A DNA stretch of 34,357 bases from Falsiroseomonas sp044341625 (GCA_044341625.1 JBIIRI010000015.1:1-34357); one strand, 5' to 3'. Shown: positions 1 to 10,100, counted from the first letter of the stretch. The notes: generated by a model from the sequence alone, not told the origin. Numbers and translations: made by a program.

Positions 1-2648
1 GGCGGGGTGATACCGACGGTCGGCGGCCCCACCGCGCGGCGGGCGTCGAAGACCTCCTCATCCGCCTCGCTGCGCGTCAGCGTGAAGCCGAGCGCGCGGG
101 TGAAGGCCAGCATCGGCGCGTTGTCGGCCAGCACCTGGCCCGCGATGGTCGCGATGCCCTGGGCGCGCGCCCAGTCGAACAGCCGCTCCATCAGCCGCCG
201 CCCGAGCCCCTGCCCCTTCATCCGGCGATCCACGATCACCGCGAATTCGCCCGTCACCCCATCCGGCTCCCGGATCAGCCGCGCGACGCCGAGCAATTCC
301 TCGGCTGGCCCGGCCTGGCGCGTCGCGACGAAGGCCATCTCCCGGTCGTAGTCGATCTGGGTCATGCGGGCGATCTGCTGCGGCGGCAGCTCCTTGAGCT
401 GGGAGAAGAAGCGCCAGCGGATATCCTCGGGCGTCAGCTGGGCGAAGAAGGCGGCATGGGCTTCCGCATCCTCGGGGCGGATGGGGCGCAGCGTCAGCGC
501 CTGCCCATCCCGCATGGTCCAGCGCGCCACCCAGTCCTCGGGATAGGGCGGGATCGCGAGCATCCCCGCCTCGCCGGCCGGCCGCAGCGTGCAGCCGGCA
601 TCGAGGGCGACCACGCCATCGGCGCGCGCCAGCAGCGGGTTGATGCCGAAGGCCAGGATCTCGGGGAAATCGACCGCGATCTGGGACAGGCGGACCAGCG
701 CATTCTCCACCGCCTCCATCTCCGCCGGCGGATGGTCGCGGTAGCCCGCCAGCAGCCGCCCGGCGCGGGACCGGCCGATCAGCCCCTTGGCCAGCGCATC
801 GTTCAGCGGCGGCAGGTCGAAGGCCTCGTCGCCGAGCAGATCGGCCGCCGTGCCCCCCAGCCCGAAGCCGATGAAGGGCCCGAACATCGCATCGTCCCCA
901 AGCCGCAGGCGCAGTTCCGTCCCCAGCCTTTCTTCCCGCTGCACCAGGAAGCCCTCGATCCGAGCCTCGGGGCGCAGGCGGGCGGCGGTGGCGAGCATCG
1001 CCGCCGCGGCGTCCCTGAGCGCCGCCTCGCTCCGCAGGCCGAGCGCGACGCCGCCGATCTCCGTCTTGCGGCGGATATCCGGGCTGCGGAGCTTGAGGAC
1101 CACCGGAAAGCCGAGCGCCTCGGCCGCCGCCACGGCTTCTTCGACCCCCGCCGCCACGCGCCCCTGCGCCTCGGGCAGCCCATAGGCGGCCAGCACCGAC
1201 AGCGCCTCATCCTCCGTCAATTCGTGCCGCCCCTCGGCGCGGATACGCGCGAAGAGCGCCGCGACGGCGGCGCGGTCGGGCGACAGGGCCAGCACCTCCC
1301 GCCCCGGCAATTCGGCAGCCGCGCGGCGATTGCGCCGGTCCTGGGCCAGGTGCAGCGCGCCGCGCACCGCGGCCTCCGGCGAGGCGAAGACCGCGAGCCC
1401 CGCTTGCGCCAGGGCGGCCCGCTGCGGCCCGGCTGTCGCCTGTCCCGCCCAGGCGACCAGCACCGGCGCGGCGCGGCTGGCCTGGGCGGCGGCCGCGAGC
1501 GCCGTGGCGGTGGTCTCGGCATTCTCGCCCGCGACGGGGGCGTGCAGCGCGATCACCGCATCCACCTCCGGCAGGGCCGCGAGCATCGCCGCCCCTTCCC
1601 CCAGCGCTGTACCGGCCAGCGGGCCGAGGGTGATCGGATTGCGCCCCGCCCAGCCCGGCGGCAGGCCGATGGCGAGGCTGGCCAGCGCCTCTGGCGACAG
1701 CGCCGCCAGCTTCGTCCCCCCCGCCAGCACCGCATCGGCCGCCAGCCGCGCCAGGCCGGTGGCATTGGCGATGATCGCGATGCGGTCGCCCGCCCCCCCG
1801 CGCGGCGAGAGCTTCGCGCGTGCCAGCGTTTCGGCCGCCGCGAGCAGGTCGTCGAACCCGTCGACGCGCAGCACCCCGGCGCGGCGCAGCGCGGCGTCCA
1901 TCACCGCATCCGCCGTGCCGGCGGGGTCTTCCAGCCGCCCACCGGCGCGCAGCGCCACCACGGGCCGCGTGTGCGCGGCGGCGCGGGCGGCGGAGACAAA
2001 CATCCGCCGGTTCTTGATCCGCCGGATATCCAGCAGGATCGCCCCCGTCCCCGGATCGCGCGACAGCCAGTCCAGCGCATGGGCGAAGCCGAGATCGGCA
2101 TTGCCGCCGATGCCGATGACATGGCTGAAGCCCATGCTCTCCGCTTCCGCCCAATCCAGCACGGCGCGGGCGATGGCGGAGGATTGGGAGACCAGCGCCA
2201 GCCTGCCCTTGCGCGGAGCGAGGTGGGACAGGGACGCATTCAGGCCGATCCCCGGCACGCAGATGCCGAAAGATCCCTGGCCGAGCGCCCGCACGCCCGT
2301 CCGCGCCACGATCCCCGCCAGCTCCGGCGCCGCACCCGGCACCACCGCCGCCGGACACCCCTTCGCGCCGAGCGCCGCCATGGCGGGCTCCACCGCCTCC
2401 GGCGCCAGGGCCAGCACGGCAAGGTCCGGCGTCTCCGGCAATGCGGCGATGGAGGCCACCTGTTCGAAGCCGTCATGCGCCATGCCGCAGGCGAAAAGCC
2501 GCCCCCGGAAACCGCCCGCGGCCAGGTTGCGCGCCAGCAGCCCGGCCATCGGCAGGGCCGGATCGGCGACCAGCACCACATGGCGCGGCCGGTAGAAGGC
2601 GTCCTCGCGCAGCCTCTGGCGGGAACCGAGGGTCGGAAGCGGGGCCAT
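1..2648 (-). CDS. Acyl-CoA synthetase (NDP-forming)/GNAT protein acetyltransferase, Pat-like (3' end cut off)
   Basis: Reading down from ATG at 2648 the frame stays open to the window edge (about 882 codons), so only the last few codons are missing; the family is usually near 890 residues. The N-terminus has a CoA-binding Rossmann-type region, followed by a succinyl-CoA-ligase-like part (LALVSQSSAIARAVLDWAE). Next is an ATP-grasp region with GFPVVLKLRSPDIRRKTEIG. The C-terminal GNAT domain is clear from TGEFAVIVDRRMKGQGLGRR, which carries the acetyl-CoA loop GQGLGRR, and ADNAPMLAFTRALGF. Known relatives (Salmonella Pat) acetylate lysines of central-metabolism enzymes such as acetyl-CoA synthetase; the synthetase half is often catalytically silent and senses ligands. 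The substrate here is an inference. It is divergent from the hydrolase at 2777, with 128 bp between them. Confidence 0.93.
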   Translation of the reverse strand, partial: MAPLPTLGSRQRLREDAFYRPRHVVLVADPALPMAGLLARNLAAGGFRGRLFACGMAHDGFEQVASIAALPETPDLAVLALAPEAVEPAMAALGAKGCPAAVVPGAAPELAGIVARTGVRALGQGSFGICVPGIGLNASLSHLAPRKGRLALVSQSSAIARAVLDWAEAESMGFSHVIGIGGNADLGFAHALDWLSRDPGTGAILLDIRRIKNRRMFVSAARAAAHTRPVVALRAGGRLEDPAGTADAVMDAALRRAGVLRVDGFDDLLAAAETLARAKLSPRGGAGDRIAIIANATGLARLAADAVLAGGTKLAALSPEALASLAIGLPPGWAGRNPITLGPLAGTALGEGAAMLAALPEVDAVIALHAPVAGENAETTATALAAAAQASRAAPVLVAWAGQATAGPQRAALAQAGLAVFASPEAAVRGALHLAQDRRNRRAAAELPGREVLALSPDRAAVAALFARIRAEGRHELTEDEALSVLAAYGLPEAQGRVAAGVEEAVAAAEALGFPVVLKLRSPDIRRKTEIGGVALGLRSEAALRDAAAAMLATAARLRPEARIEGFLVQREERLGTELRLRLGDDAMFGPFIGFGLGGTAADLLGDEAFDLPPLNDALAKGLIGRSRAGRLLAGYRDHPPAEMEAVENALVRLSQIAVDFPEILAFGINPLLARADGVVALDAGCTLRPAGEAGMLAIPPYPEDWVARWTMRDGQALTLRPIRPEDAEAHAAFFAQLTPEDIRWRFFSQLKELPPQQIARMTQIDYDREMAFVATRQAGPAEELLGVARLIREPDGVTGEFAVIVDRRMKGQGLGRRLMERLFDWARAQGIATIAGQVLADNAPMLAFTRALGFTLTRSEADEEVFDARRAVGPPTVGITP

Positions 2649-2776
2649 GATGCGACGCAGCCTGGAATGCGCGGAGCCCGCCCGCAACCAAGATCCTGCG
2701 CGCCCCCGGGGTCTTGCGGCCAGGGTCTTGCGGGCGGTGCGGACCGGGTCTCCGATACGTCCCAAGGAGACCCGCC

Positions 2777-3733
2777 ATGCCCGCCCCCGATCCCCGCTGG
2801 GACCCCGAGATGCTCGCCTTCAGCGCGATGATGGAGGCGGAGGGCGCGAAGCACCCGCCGATCGGGCTGACCCTGCCGCTCGATGCCGCCCGCGCGACGA
2901 CGGAAGCGCTGAACCTGCCGCTCTGCGCCGGCGGGCCGGTGATGGCGGAGACGGCGGATCGCTGGCTGCCGGTGCTGGGGCGAAGGTTGCTCTGCCGGTT
3001 CCATAAACCGTCCAATGGCTTGCTACCCGTTCTGATCTACTTGCATGGCGGCGGCTGGGTCTGGAACAGCATCGACACGCATGACCGGCTGATGCGGGAT
3101 TACGCGGCGGGCGGCGGCTGCGCGGTGATCGGGCCGGATTACGCGCTAAGCCCCGAAGCCGCCTTCCCCCAGGCGCTGGAGGAATGCGCCGCCGTGGTGC
3201 GCTGGGCGGCGCGGCACGGGTCGGAGTGGGGTCTCGATGCGTCGCGGATCGTGCTGGGCGGCGACAGCGCCGGGGCCAATCTGGCGCTGGGCGTCGCGCT
3301 GCTGCTGCGGCGGACGGACCCGGACATCTCATTCAGCGGGATATTGTTGAATTACGGGGTCTTCGACAGCGATCTTAACACCCCATCCTACCGCGAATTC
3401 GCCGAGGGCTATTTCCTGACGCGGGAGAAGATGGCGTTCTACTGGGATTGCTACTGCCCCCGCCCGGCCGACCGGCTGAACCCATTGGTCGCGCCATTGC
3501 ACGCCGATCTCAGGGGGTTGCCACCCGTTCTTCTCCATATCGCTGAACTGGACGTGCTGGCCAGCGAGAACCACGCCATGGCCGCGAAACTGCGGGAGGC
3601 CGGGGTGGAGGTGGAAAGCCGGCTCTTCCCCGGCACCGCGCATGGGTTCCTTCGGGCGGCGAACCACGTCCAGGCCGCGCGCGACGCGGCGTCCGATGGC
3701 GGCGCGTGGCTGCGCCGCGTCTTCGCCGAATGA
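2777..3733 (+). CDS. Alpha/beta hydrolase, hormone-sensitive-lipase family (esterase family IV)
   Basis: A 318-residue cytoplasmic-looking esterase with no signal peptide. The oxyanion-hole motif HGGGW lies at residues 90-94 and the nucleophile elbow GDSAG at 162-166 (Ser164). The other likely triad members are Asp259 (AELDV) and His289 (GTAHGF). These are the hallmarks of the HSL/family IV carboxylesterases, which hydrolyse short- to medium-chain esters. ATG 2777 is chosen because AAGGAG lies 7 bp upstream (2764-2769); an in-frame codon at 2714 would extend the protein but lacks such a site. The gene stands alone, divergent from the Pat-like gene and convergent with the M20 amidohydrolase across a tandem-repeat gap. 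The natural substrate cannot be read from the sequence. Confidence 0.93.
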   Translation: MPAPDPRWDPEMLAFSAMMEAEGAKHPPIGLTLPLDAARATTEALNLPLCAGGPVMAETADRWLPVLGRRLLCRFHKPSNGLLPVLIYLHGGGWVWNSIDTHDRLMRDYAAGGGCAVIGPDYALSPEAAFPQALEECAAVVRWAARHGSEWGLDASRIVLGGDSAGANLALGVALLLRRTDPDISFSGILLNYGVFDSDLNTPSYREFAEGYFLTREKMAFYWDCYCPRPADRLNPLVAPLHADLRGLPPVLLHIAELDVLASENHAMAAKLREAGVEVESRLFPGTAHGFLRAANHVQAARDAASDGGAWLRRVFAE

Positions 3734-3822
3734 ACTGGACCTCGGGGCGGGTTCAAGCGTAAATAGGAACTAAGTCCTTATCGGGATCCGCTCTCTAAAA
3801 CCGTCGATCCGTCCCTATCCTC

Positions 3823-3843
3823 CCGCCCGGCGCATCCGGGCGG
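3823..3843. terminator. Perfect 8-bp inverted repeat next to the array
   Basis: CCGCCCGG and CCGGGCGG flank a CGCAT loop, 90 bp after the hydrolase stop codon. It is a strong hairpin between convergent genes, but no T-run follows on either strand. A role as a transcript end is therefore only possible. Confidence 0.4.
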
Positions 3844-4020
3844 CGCATTTGTCCGAATCCCGCAAACGCCGTGTCGGGCCGGCGCATTTGTCCGAATCAG
3901 GCAAACGCCGCGTCAGGCCGGGCCATTTGTCCGGATCATACACACGCCGCGTCGGGCCGGCGCGTTTGTCCAACTCGGGACAACGCCAAGCCGGGCCGGG
4001 GCATTTGTCCGAATCACGCA
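3842..4020. repeat. 39-bp tandem repeat array, about 4.5 copies
   Basis: The core TTTGTCC recurs with an exact 39-bp period. Units start at 3847, 3886, 3925, 3964 and 4003, and the fifth is broken off after about 18 bases. Each full unit reads roughly ATTTGTCCGAATC, four variable bases, then AAACGCC, a GTGTC/CGTC stretch and GGGCCGGCGC. Across each unit junction CAAACGCC can pair imperfectly with GGCGCATTTG, so every unit can form a bulged hairpin. The array lies between the ends of convergent genes, a position typical of REP/BIME-like elements and termination regions. Function is unknown. Confidence 0.93.
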
Positions 4021-4033
4021 GCCGCGCGGCGCC

Positions 4034-5185
4034 CTACCCCTGCGACAACGCCCGCTTCGCGACCTCCGCCAGGAAGCCGCTGGCGACTGGCAGGATCTCG
4101 TCGTTGAAGTCGTAGCGCGAATTGTGCAGCTCCCGCCCCTCCTCGGCCGGGCCATTGCCGATCCAGACGAAGGCGCCGGGCACTTCCTTCAGGAACCAGG
4201 AGAAATCCTCCCCGGTCATCGCCGGCGGCACGTCCCGCCGCACCGGCGCCACCGCCGCCCCGGCCTGCGCCGCCAGATCTCGCGCCGCCGGCTCATTCGC
4301 GGTCACCGCGACGCCCTGCTGCCAGCTGGCGGTGGCCTCCACCCCGAAGGTGGCGGCGATGCCTTGCGCGACGCGGTGCAGGCCGAGGCGCAGCGCCTCT
4401 CCGGCCGCGTCATCCAGCCAGCGGGCGGTGCCCTTCAGCGTCACCTGGCGGGGGATCTGGTTCTGCGCCTCCCCGCCCTCCACCATCGTCACGCTCACCA
4501 CGCCGCCGGCCATCGGGTCCAGGTTGCGGGCGACCAGCGATTGCAGGGCTACGATGCAATGCCCCGCCGCCACCATCGGGTCGCGCGACAGATGCGGCAG
4601 CGCGGCATGGGCGGCGTGGCCCTCGAAGGCGATCTCGAAGCGGCAGCCCGCCGCCATCACCGCGCTGTCATGCACCGCGATGGTGCCGGCCGGCAGGCCG
4701 GGCCAATTGTGCCAGCCGAAGATGCGTTCCATCGGGAAACGGCGGAACAGCCCATCCGCCACCATCTTCTCCGCCCCGCCATAGCCTTCCTCGGCGGGCT
4801 GGAACACCAGCCGGACCGTCCCGGTCCAGCTCTGGTCGTCCAGCAGCAGCCGCGCCGCGCCAAGCAGCGCGGTGGTGTGCCCATCATGCCCGCAGGCATG
4901 CATCACGCCGGGCGCGGTGGATCGCCAGGGCAGCGAATCATTCTGCTCCGCGATCGCCAGCGCATCCATATCCGCGCGCAGGCCGACGCTGCGATTGCCG
5001 CCGCCGCGCCGCAGAGTCGCGACCACACCATGCCCGCCGATGCCCTCGGCGATCTCCGCGACCCCCATCTCCCGCAGTCGGGCGACGACGAAGGCGGCGG
5101 TGCCGGATTCCTTCAGCGACAGCTCCGGATGGGCGTGCAGGTGGCGCCGCCAGGCGGCGAGGGTCGCGGCGAGGGTGGTTTCCAT
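4034..5185 (-). CDS. M20 family amidohydrolase (hippurate/IAA-amino-acid hydrolase-like)
   Basis: A 383-residue M20D-type metallohydrolase. The family signatures are HAHPELS (residues 17-23), the metal-site segment RADMDALAI (70-78), ACGHDGH (97-103, Cys98 and His100 likely metal ligands) and PAEEG (130-134, including the catalytic Glu). A further His lies near 157 (FGWHN). Members hydrolyse N-acyl amino acids such as hippurate, IAA conjugates or N-acetyl-diaminopimelate. The exact substrate cannot be assigned, and no dap or auxin genes are nearby. The start at ATG 5185 fits the family N-terminus; the frame is open far upstream only as an artefact across tamA. It is divergent from tamA with 60 bp between the two starts, so promoters must be compact. 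Confidence 0.93.
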   Translation of the reverse strand: METTLAATLAAWRRHLHAHPELSLKESGTAAFVVARLREMGVAEIAEGIGGHGVVATLRRGGGNRSVGLRADMDALAIAEQNDSLPWRSTAPGVMHACGHDGHTTALLGAARLLLDDQSWTGTVRLVFQPAEEGYGGAEKMVADGLFRRFPMERIFGWHNWPGLPAGTIAVHDSAVMAAGCRFEIAFEGHAAHAALPHLSRDPMVAAGHCIVALQSLVARNLDPMAGGVVSVTMVEGGEAQNQIPRQVTLKGTARWLDDAAGEALRLGLHRVAQGIAATFGVEATASWQQGVAVTANEPAARDLAAQAGAAVAPVRRDVPPAMTGEDFSWFLKEVPGAFVWIGNGPAEEGRELHNSRYDFNDEILPVASGFLAEVAKRALSQG

Positions 5186-5245
5186 GTCAAAGTGGTAGCC
5201 CTTCGTCGCCGGCCACTCCACCCCCGGCTTTCGACATGTGACACG

Positions 5246-7165
5246 GTGATCGACGCGCGCCGCCTTTCCACCCTTCTGCTGACCGTCCTGCTCGCCGCGC
5301 CCCCCGCGGCGAAAGCCGCCTCTGCGCCCAGTTCGGCGCAGGCGCCAGCCGTGCCCGTGGCCCAGGAGCAAGCAGCGGCGCGGGAGCCCGCACTGCGCTA
5401 CGAGACGCGTCTCTCGTCCACCGGCGACTCCGAACTGGACGGGCAATTGGCCGAGGCCTCGCGGCTCAAGGCGCTCGCCGCCGACGCGCCTGTCGATGCC
5501 TTCGGCCTGGTCGCCCGCGCCGGCGCCGAATCCCGCCCGCTGGAAGATGTGCTCCGCGCCGGCGGCTGGTGGGCGCCACTGGTCGAGATCCGTATCGCCG
5601 GGGAGACCGCCTCCGCCCCCGGCCTGGCTGAGCGCATCGCCGCCCGCTTCCCGCTGGGGGGGGAGGCCGCCGTGCCGGTCGAGGTGCGGATCGACACCGG
5701 GCCGCGCTACACGCTGCGGCGCATCGCGCTGCGCCCGGCGCAGGCCGCCGATGCCGCCGCCATCGCCACCCTCGGCCCGCCGCCGGGCCTCGCGGAAGGC
5801 GACCCCGCCCGCACCGACCCGATCCTGGATGCCGAGGCCGCCCTGATCGAACGTCTGCGGCGCGACGGCCACCCGCTGGCCAGCGTGGTGGATCGCGAAG
5901 TGACGGTGGACCACGACGCCACGCGGATGGATGTGGTCTGGACGCTCGCCGCCGGGCCGCGCACCAGCTTCGCTCTTCCGGTCATCAGCGGCGAGACCGC
6001 CGTCGATCCCGCCCTGACCGCCCGCGTGGCCGGAAGGCTGGAAGGCGAGCAATTCTCTCCCCAGCGGCTGGAACGCGCGCGGCGCGACCTGCTGGCGCTC
6101 GGCGCCTTCGACACGGTGCGCGCCCGCGCGGCGGATCGGCTGGATGCGGCGGGCCGCCTGCCGGTGACCTTCGCCGTCACCGATCGCCCGCGCAACGCCG
6201 CCGGCGTCACGTTGGCCTATGAGACCAATTACGGCCTGTCGGGCCGGGTCTACTACGAACGCCGCAACCTGTTCGGCAATGCCGAGACGCTGCGGCTGGA
6301 GGCGGAGGTCTCCCGCCTCGGCGACGGGACGCAGGCCGTGGACCCGAACTACCGCGCCGGCGCCACGCTGCGCCGCCCCGGGCTGTTCGGCGGCCGCACG
6401 ACATCGGTGACGGAAGCCTATGGCGTGCGGGAGCGTCTGTTCGCCTATGACCGCGACGCCTTCGTCGCGGCCACTTTGCTGGAACATCCGCTCGGCGATC
6501 ACTGGCTGCTGCGCGGCGGCCCGACCTTCGAGAATGGGCGCGTCGGGCGCGACGGGTCCATGCCGCCCTTCATGCTGTTCGGCGTGGTGCTCGGCGCGCG
6601 CTACGACACCACGGACTCGCTGCTCGACCCGCGGCGCGGCCTGCGCGCGGATGCGACCGTCATTCCCTATACCGACCTGCTGGAGACCGGCGGCTTCGTG
6701 CGGGCCACCGGCACGCTGCGGACCTATTTCGACCTGCGCGGCGATGGCGGCAGCGTGGTCGCGCTGCGCGGCACGCTCGGCTCCCTGCTCGGCGCGGATC
6801 GGGAGGTGCCGGCCGATAAGCGCTTCTATGCCGGCGGCGGCGGATCGGTGCGCGGCTATGGCTTCCAGCGGATCGGGCCCCGCGATGCCAATGGCCGCCC
6901 GGTCGGCGGATCGAGCCTCGTGGAAGGCTCGGCGGAGCTGCGCCAGCGCGTGCGGGGCAATGTCGGCGTGGTCGGCTTCGTCGATGCCGGCTCGGTCGGG
7001 CTGCTGGAGGCGCCGGATTTCTCCGACCTCCGCATCGGCGCCGGGCTCGGCCTGCGCTATGCGACCGCCATCGGGCCGCTCAGGCTGGATGTCGGCGTGC
7101 CGCTGAACCGGGAACCAGGCGATTCGCGTTACGGTGTCTATGTCGGCCTTGGCCAGTCCTTCTGA
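5246..7165 (+). CDS. tamA: TamA, outer-membrane BamA-family (Omp85) translocation and assembly protein
   Basis: 639 residues. A GTG start at 5246 gives a good signal peptide (IDARRLSTLLLTVLLAAPPAAKA), so this start is preferred although no strong ribosome-binding site is visible. The N-terminal half looks like three POTRA modules (for example RIDTGPRYTLRRIALRP). The C-terminal half is a 16-strand-type Omp85 barrel with the conserved GGGSVRGYGFQRIGPRD segment, which carries the VRGY lid-lock motif, and a terminal aromatic ending YVGLGQSF. In proteobacteria TamA pairs with the inner-membrane-anchored TamB to insert some outer-membrane proteins and to move phospholipids. The stop codon overlaps the tamB start by 26 bp, so the two form a translationally coupled operon. 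Confidence 0.95.
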   Translation: MIDARRLSTLLLTVLLAAPPAAKAASAPSSAQAPAVPVAQEQAAAREPALRYETRLSSTGDSELDGQLAEASRLKALAADAPVDAFGLVARAGAESRPLEDVLRAGGWWAPLVEIRIAGETASAPGLAERIAARFPLGGEAAVPVEVRIDTGPRYTLRRIALRPAQAADAAAIATLGPPPGLAEGDPARTDPILDAEAALIERLRRDGHPLASVVDREVTVDHDATRMDVVWTLAAGPRTSFALPVISGETAVDPALTARVAGRLEGEQFSPQRLERARRDLLALGAFDTVRARAADRLDAAGRLPVTFAVTDRPRNAAGVTLAYETNYGLSGRVYYERRNLFGNAETLRLEAEVSRLGDGTQAVDPNYRAGATLRRPGLFGGRTTSVTEAYGVRERLFAYDRDAFVAATLLEHPLGDHWLLRGGPTFENGRVGRDGSMPPFMLFGVVLGARYDTTDSLLDPRRGLRADATVIPYTDLLETGGFVRATGTLRTYFDLRGDGGSVVALRGTLGSLLGADREVPADKRFYAGGGGSVRGYGFQRIGPRDANGRPVGGSSLVEGSAELRQRVRGNVGVVGFVDAGSVGLLEAPDFSDLRIGAGLGLRYATAIGPLRLDVGVPLNREPGDSRYGVYVGLGQSF

Positions 7166-10100
7166 GGCGCCCAGCTCTTCCAAGGAGCCCAGGCCGCCGC
7201 GCCGCCCGGGGCGGCGGGTGCTGCGCGCCGTCGGCTGGCTCGCGGGCCTTATGCTGCTGCTGCCGCCGATGCTGCTGGCGGCCGGGCTGCTCGGCGCCAA
7301 CACCGCGCCCGGCCGCGCCGCCATCGAACGGCTGGCGGCCGCGCTCGTCCCCGGCCTGGTGCTGGAAGGGCTGGAGGGCCCCCTGCCCGGCCGTCCCGGC
7401 TTTGCCCGCCTGACGCTCGCCGACGATCAGGGCATCTGGCTGGAGATCGAGGAGGCCCGCCTGGCCTGGGCGCCGCGCGCCCTTCTGCGTGGGGAAGCGC
7501 ATGTCGAGGCGCTGACGGCAAGGCGCATCGCGCTCCATCGCCTGCCCGCCAGCGACGCCCCGCCCGAGCCCGCCCCGCCCGGCCCTCTGCTGCCCGACCT
7601 GCCGAGCCTGCCGGTCGCGATCCGCCTCGACCGCCTCGACGCCGCGCGGATCGAACTTGGCCCTGGGCTGCTGGGCGAGGCCACGGTGCTGCGCGCCGCC
7701 GCCTCAGGCCGGCTCGATCCCTGGGGGATCGCGCTCGGCCTGGAGGCCCGGACGGAGGATGACGGCACCGCGCTGACGCTGGATGCGACGCTCCGCCCCG
7801 GCACCGGCCGGCTGCAGGCGCGGGCTTCGCTGCGCGGGGAGGCGGGCGGGCCGCTATCCCGCCTGGCAGGCCTCGGGGAGCGGCCACTGGCGCTGGACCT
7901 GACGCTCGACGGCCCCGATACCGGCGCCGGCTTTACGCTGGACGCCACGGCGGGCCCCGGCCTCGGCGCGACGCTGTCCGGCACCGTGACCGCGCCGAGC
8001 CTCAACCGGCTGGGGCTGGCGCTGGAGGGCCGTGTCGATGCCTCGGGGCTGGCGGAGGCGCCCTTGGCGCCCTTCGCCGGGCCGATCGACATCAGGCTGG
8101 ATGCCGGGCAGATGCCCGATGGGCTGGTCGATCTCCGCACGCTGCGCCTCTCGGGCCTTGCCGGCGTGGTGACGGCGGAAGGGCGGATCGACCCGGATGG
8201 CGCGCGCAGCACGCTCGCGCTCCGCGCCGCCCTGCCGTCCTCGGAGGCCTTCGCCCCCCTGCTGCCAGGCAAGCCCGTCGGATGGGCGGCGGTGGAGGCG
8301 GAGGCCGCGCTGACCGGGCGACTGGACGCGCCACGGCTGGAGCTAACCCTGCTACCGGCCGGGCTGCGATCCTCCGTCCCGGCGGTGCAGGCGCTGCTCG
8401 GCCCCGCGCCGCGCCTGACGCTTCGCAGCACGCTCGGCCCGGGTGCCACGGAGCGGATCGAGCTGCTGACGCTGGCCGGCCAGGCGCTGCAGGCGGAGTT
8501 GCGCGGCGGGATTGGGGCAGCGCTGGACCTCGCCTTCGCCGCCGACCTGGCCGCGCCCGGGGAGGCCGTGCCGGGCCTCTCGGGCGCGCTCCGGCTGCGC
8601 GGCACCGCCACCGGCCCGCGCGACGACCCGACCCTGGTGCTGGAGGTGGAGTCCGACCGGCTGGAAGCCGCCGGCCGCGTGGTGGAGGCGCTCCGCCTCG
8701 CCGCCCGCATCGAGACCCCCGCGACCCGCCCCGCCATCGACGCCCGCGCGACGGGACGGCTGGCGGGGATGGACCTCTCCATCGGGGTGCGCGGCCATCC
8801 GGAGGAGGCGGGGTGGCTGCGCCTGGACGCCGCGGAGGCCGCGCTGGGCCCGCTGGCGCTCGCCGCCGCCGGCCGCCTCCACCCCACCGAATGGCGCGCG
8901 GAAGGGGAAGCGCGGCTGGCGGCCGAGGACCTCGCCCCCTTCACAGGCCTGCTCGGCCAGCCGTTGGCCGGCGGCTTCACGCTGGAGGCGAGCGGGCGGC
9001 TGGAGGCTGGCGCGCAGCACATCGCCGCCCGGCTGACCGCGCCGCGCCTGTCCGTGGCGGGCACCGAGGCGCGGCAATTGGCCGTCCGGGCGGAGGGGCT
9101 TCTATCGGCGCTCGACCTGTCCGTCGCAGGCACCGTCGCCGGGATCGAGGGAGAGGCGCGCGGCAGGCTGGTGGAGGAAAGCCAGGGCACCGTGCATCGG
9201 CTCGACCTCGCCGCGCTGCGCGTGACGGGGTTCGGGGAGACGCTGCGGCTCGCCAGCCCCACAAGGCTGACGCGGCGGGAAGATGGGGCGCTGGACCTGG
9301 CCGCGACCACGCTGACCTTGCCGCGCGCCGGGACGCTGCGCGCGGAAGGGCGATGGGGGCCGGAGCGGGCCGATCTGCGGGCCACGCTGGCCGGCGTGAA
9401 CCTCGCCGCCTTCGCACCGCTGGTGCCGGACTTGACGCCGTCCGGCACCGTGACCGGGGAGGCCCGCGTGACCGGCCCGGTAGCGGCGCCCGAGCTTCTG
9501 CTGAACCTGCGCGGCAGCGGGCTGCGTGCCGTCCCCTCCCGCGGCTTGCCGCCAGCCGAGGCACGGGTCGAGCTGCGCCGCGCCGGCAGCGGCCTCGCCA
9601 CCGCCAGCGCCGAGATGCGGGTCGGCCCACAGCAGCGCCTGGCGGCCACCGCGCGCTTCCCGCGCGGCCCGGGCGCGGCCCTGCCCTTCGAGGCGACGCT
9701 GGACGGCGCGCTCGACCTGGGTCCGCTCACCGCGCCCTTCCTGGCGGCCGGGGCGGATCGCGTCACGGGGCAGCTGGCGCTGGCGCTGCGCGCCACCGGC
9801 ACCCCGGCCGATCCGGTTCTGGGCGGGGAGGCGCGGCTGACGCGGGGGCAGTACCGCAACGCCGAATACGGCATCGCGCTGACCGATCTGGCCGGCACGC
9901 TGCGCCCCGATGGCAGGCGTCTGCGGGCCGATCTCAGCGGGCGCACGCCGGGCGATGGGCGCATGGCGCTGACCGGCTGGATCGAGCCGCTGGCCCGCCA
10001 CCTGCCGCTGGACCTGCTGCTGACCGCGACCGAGGCGCAGCCGATCGTCTCCGACCTTGCGCGCGTCACGCTGGATACGGAGCTGCGGCTGGCCGGGCTG

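Larger units (their letters stand above)
3734..4033. other. Gap between convergent genes, low-GC patch, hairpin and repeat array
   Basis: This 300-bp gap separates the 3' ends of two convergent genes. It begins with a relatively AT-rich patch (about 3755-3800) that includes an imperfect palindrome ATAGGA-ACTAAG-TCCTTAT (3763-3781). A perfect 8-bp inverted repeat CCGCCCGG-CGCAT-CCGGGCGG (3823-3843) follows, and then the 39-bp tandem array. I see no convincing gene. Frames run open through the repeats on both strands only because 39 is divisible by three. Confidence 0.75.

Noticed and set aside
456..2831. Long plus-strand open frame of 791 codons opposite the Pat-like gene
   Set aside because: It is rich in Arg, Gln, His and Gly with no domain signal. 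The opposite strand encodes a full, recognisable protein.
3842..4020. CRISPR array
   Set aside because: Units are contiguous 39-bp tandem copies without unique spacers of 30-40 bp, and no cas gene is present.
3849..4115. Small repeat protein on the plus strand with a 13-residue unit
   Set aside because: Frames stay open because 39 is a multiple of three. There is no ribosome-binding site, and the frame runs into the amidohydrolase 3' end.
5246..7324. Minus-strand open frame running through tamA into the amidohydrolase
   Set aside because: Only the part below 5185 resembles a protein family. The rest is antisense to tamA and comes from high GC at third codon positions.
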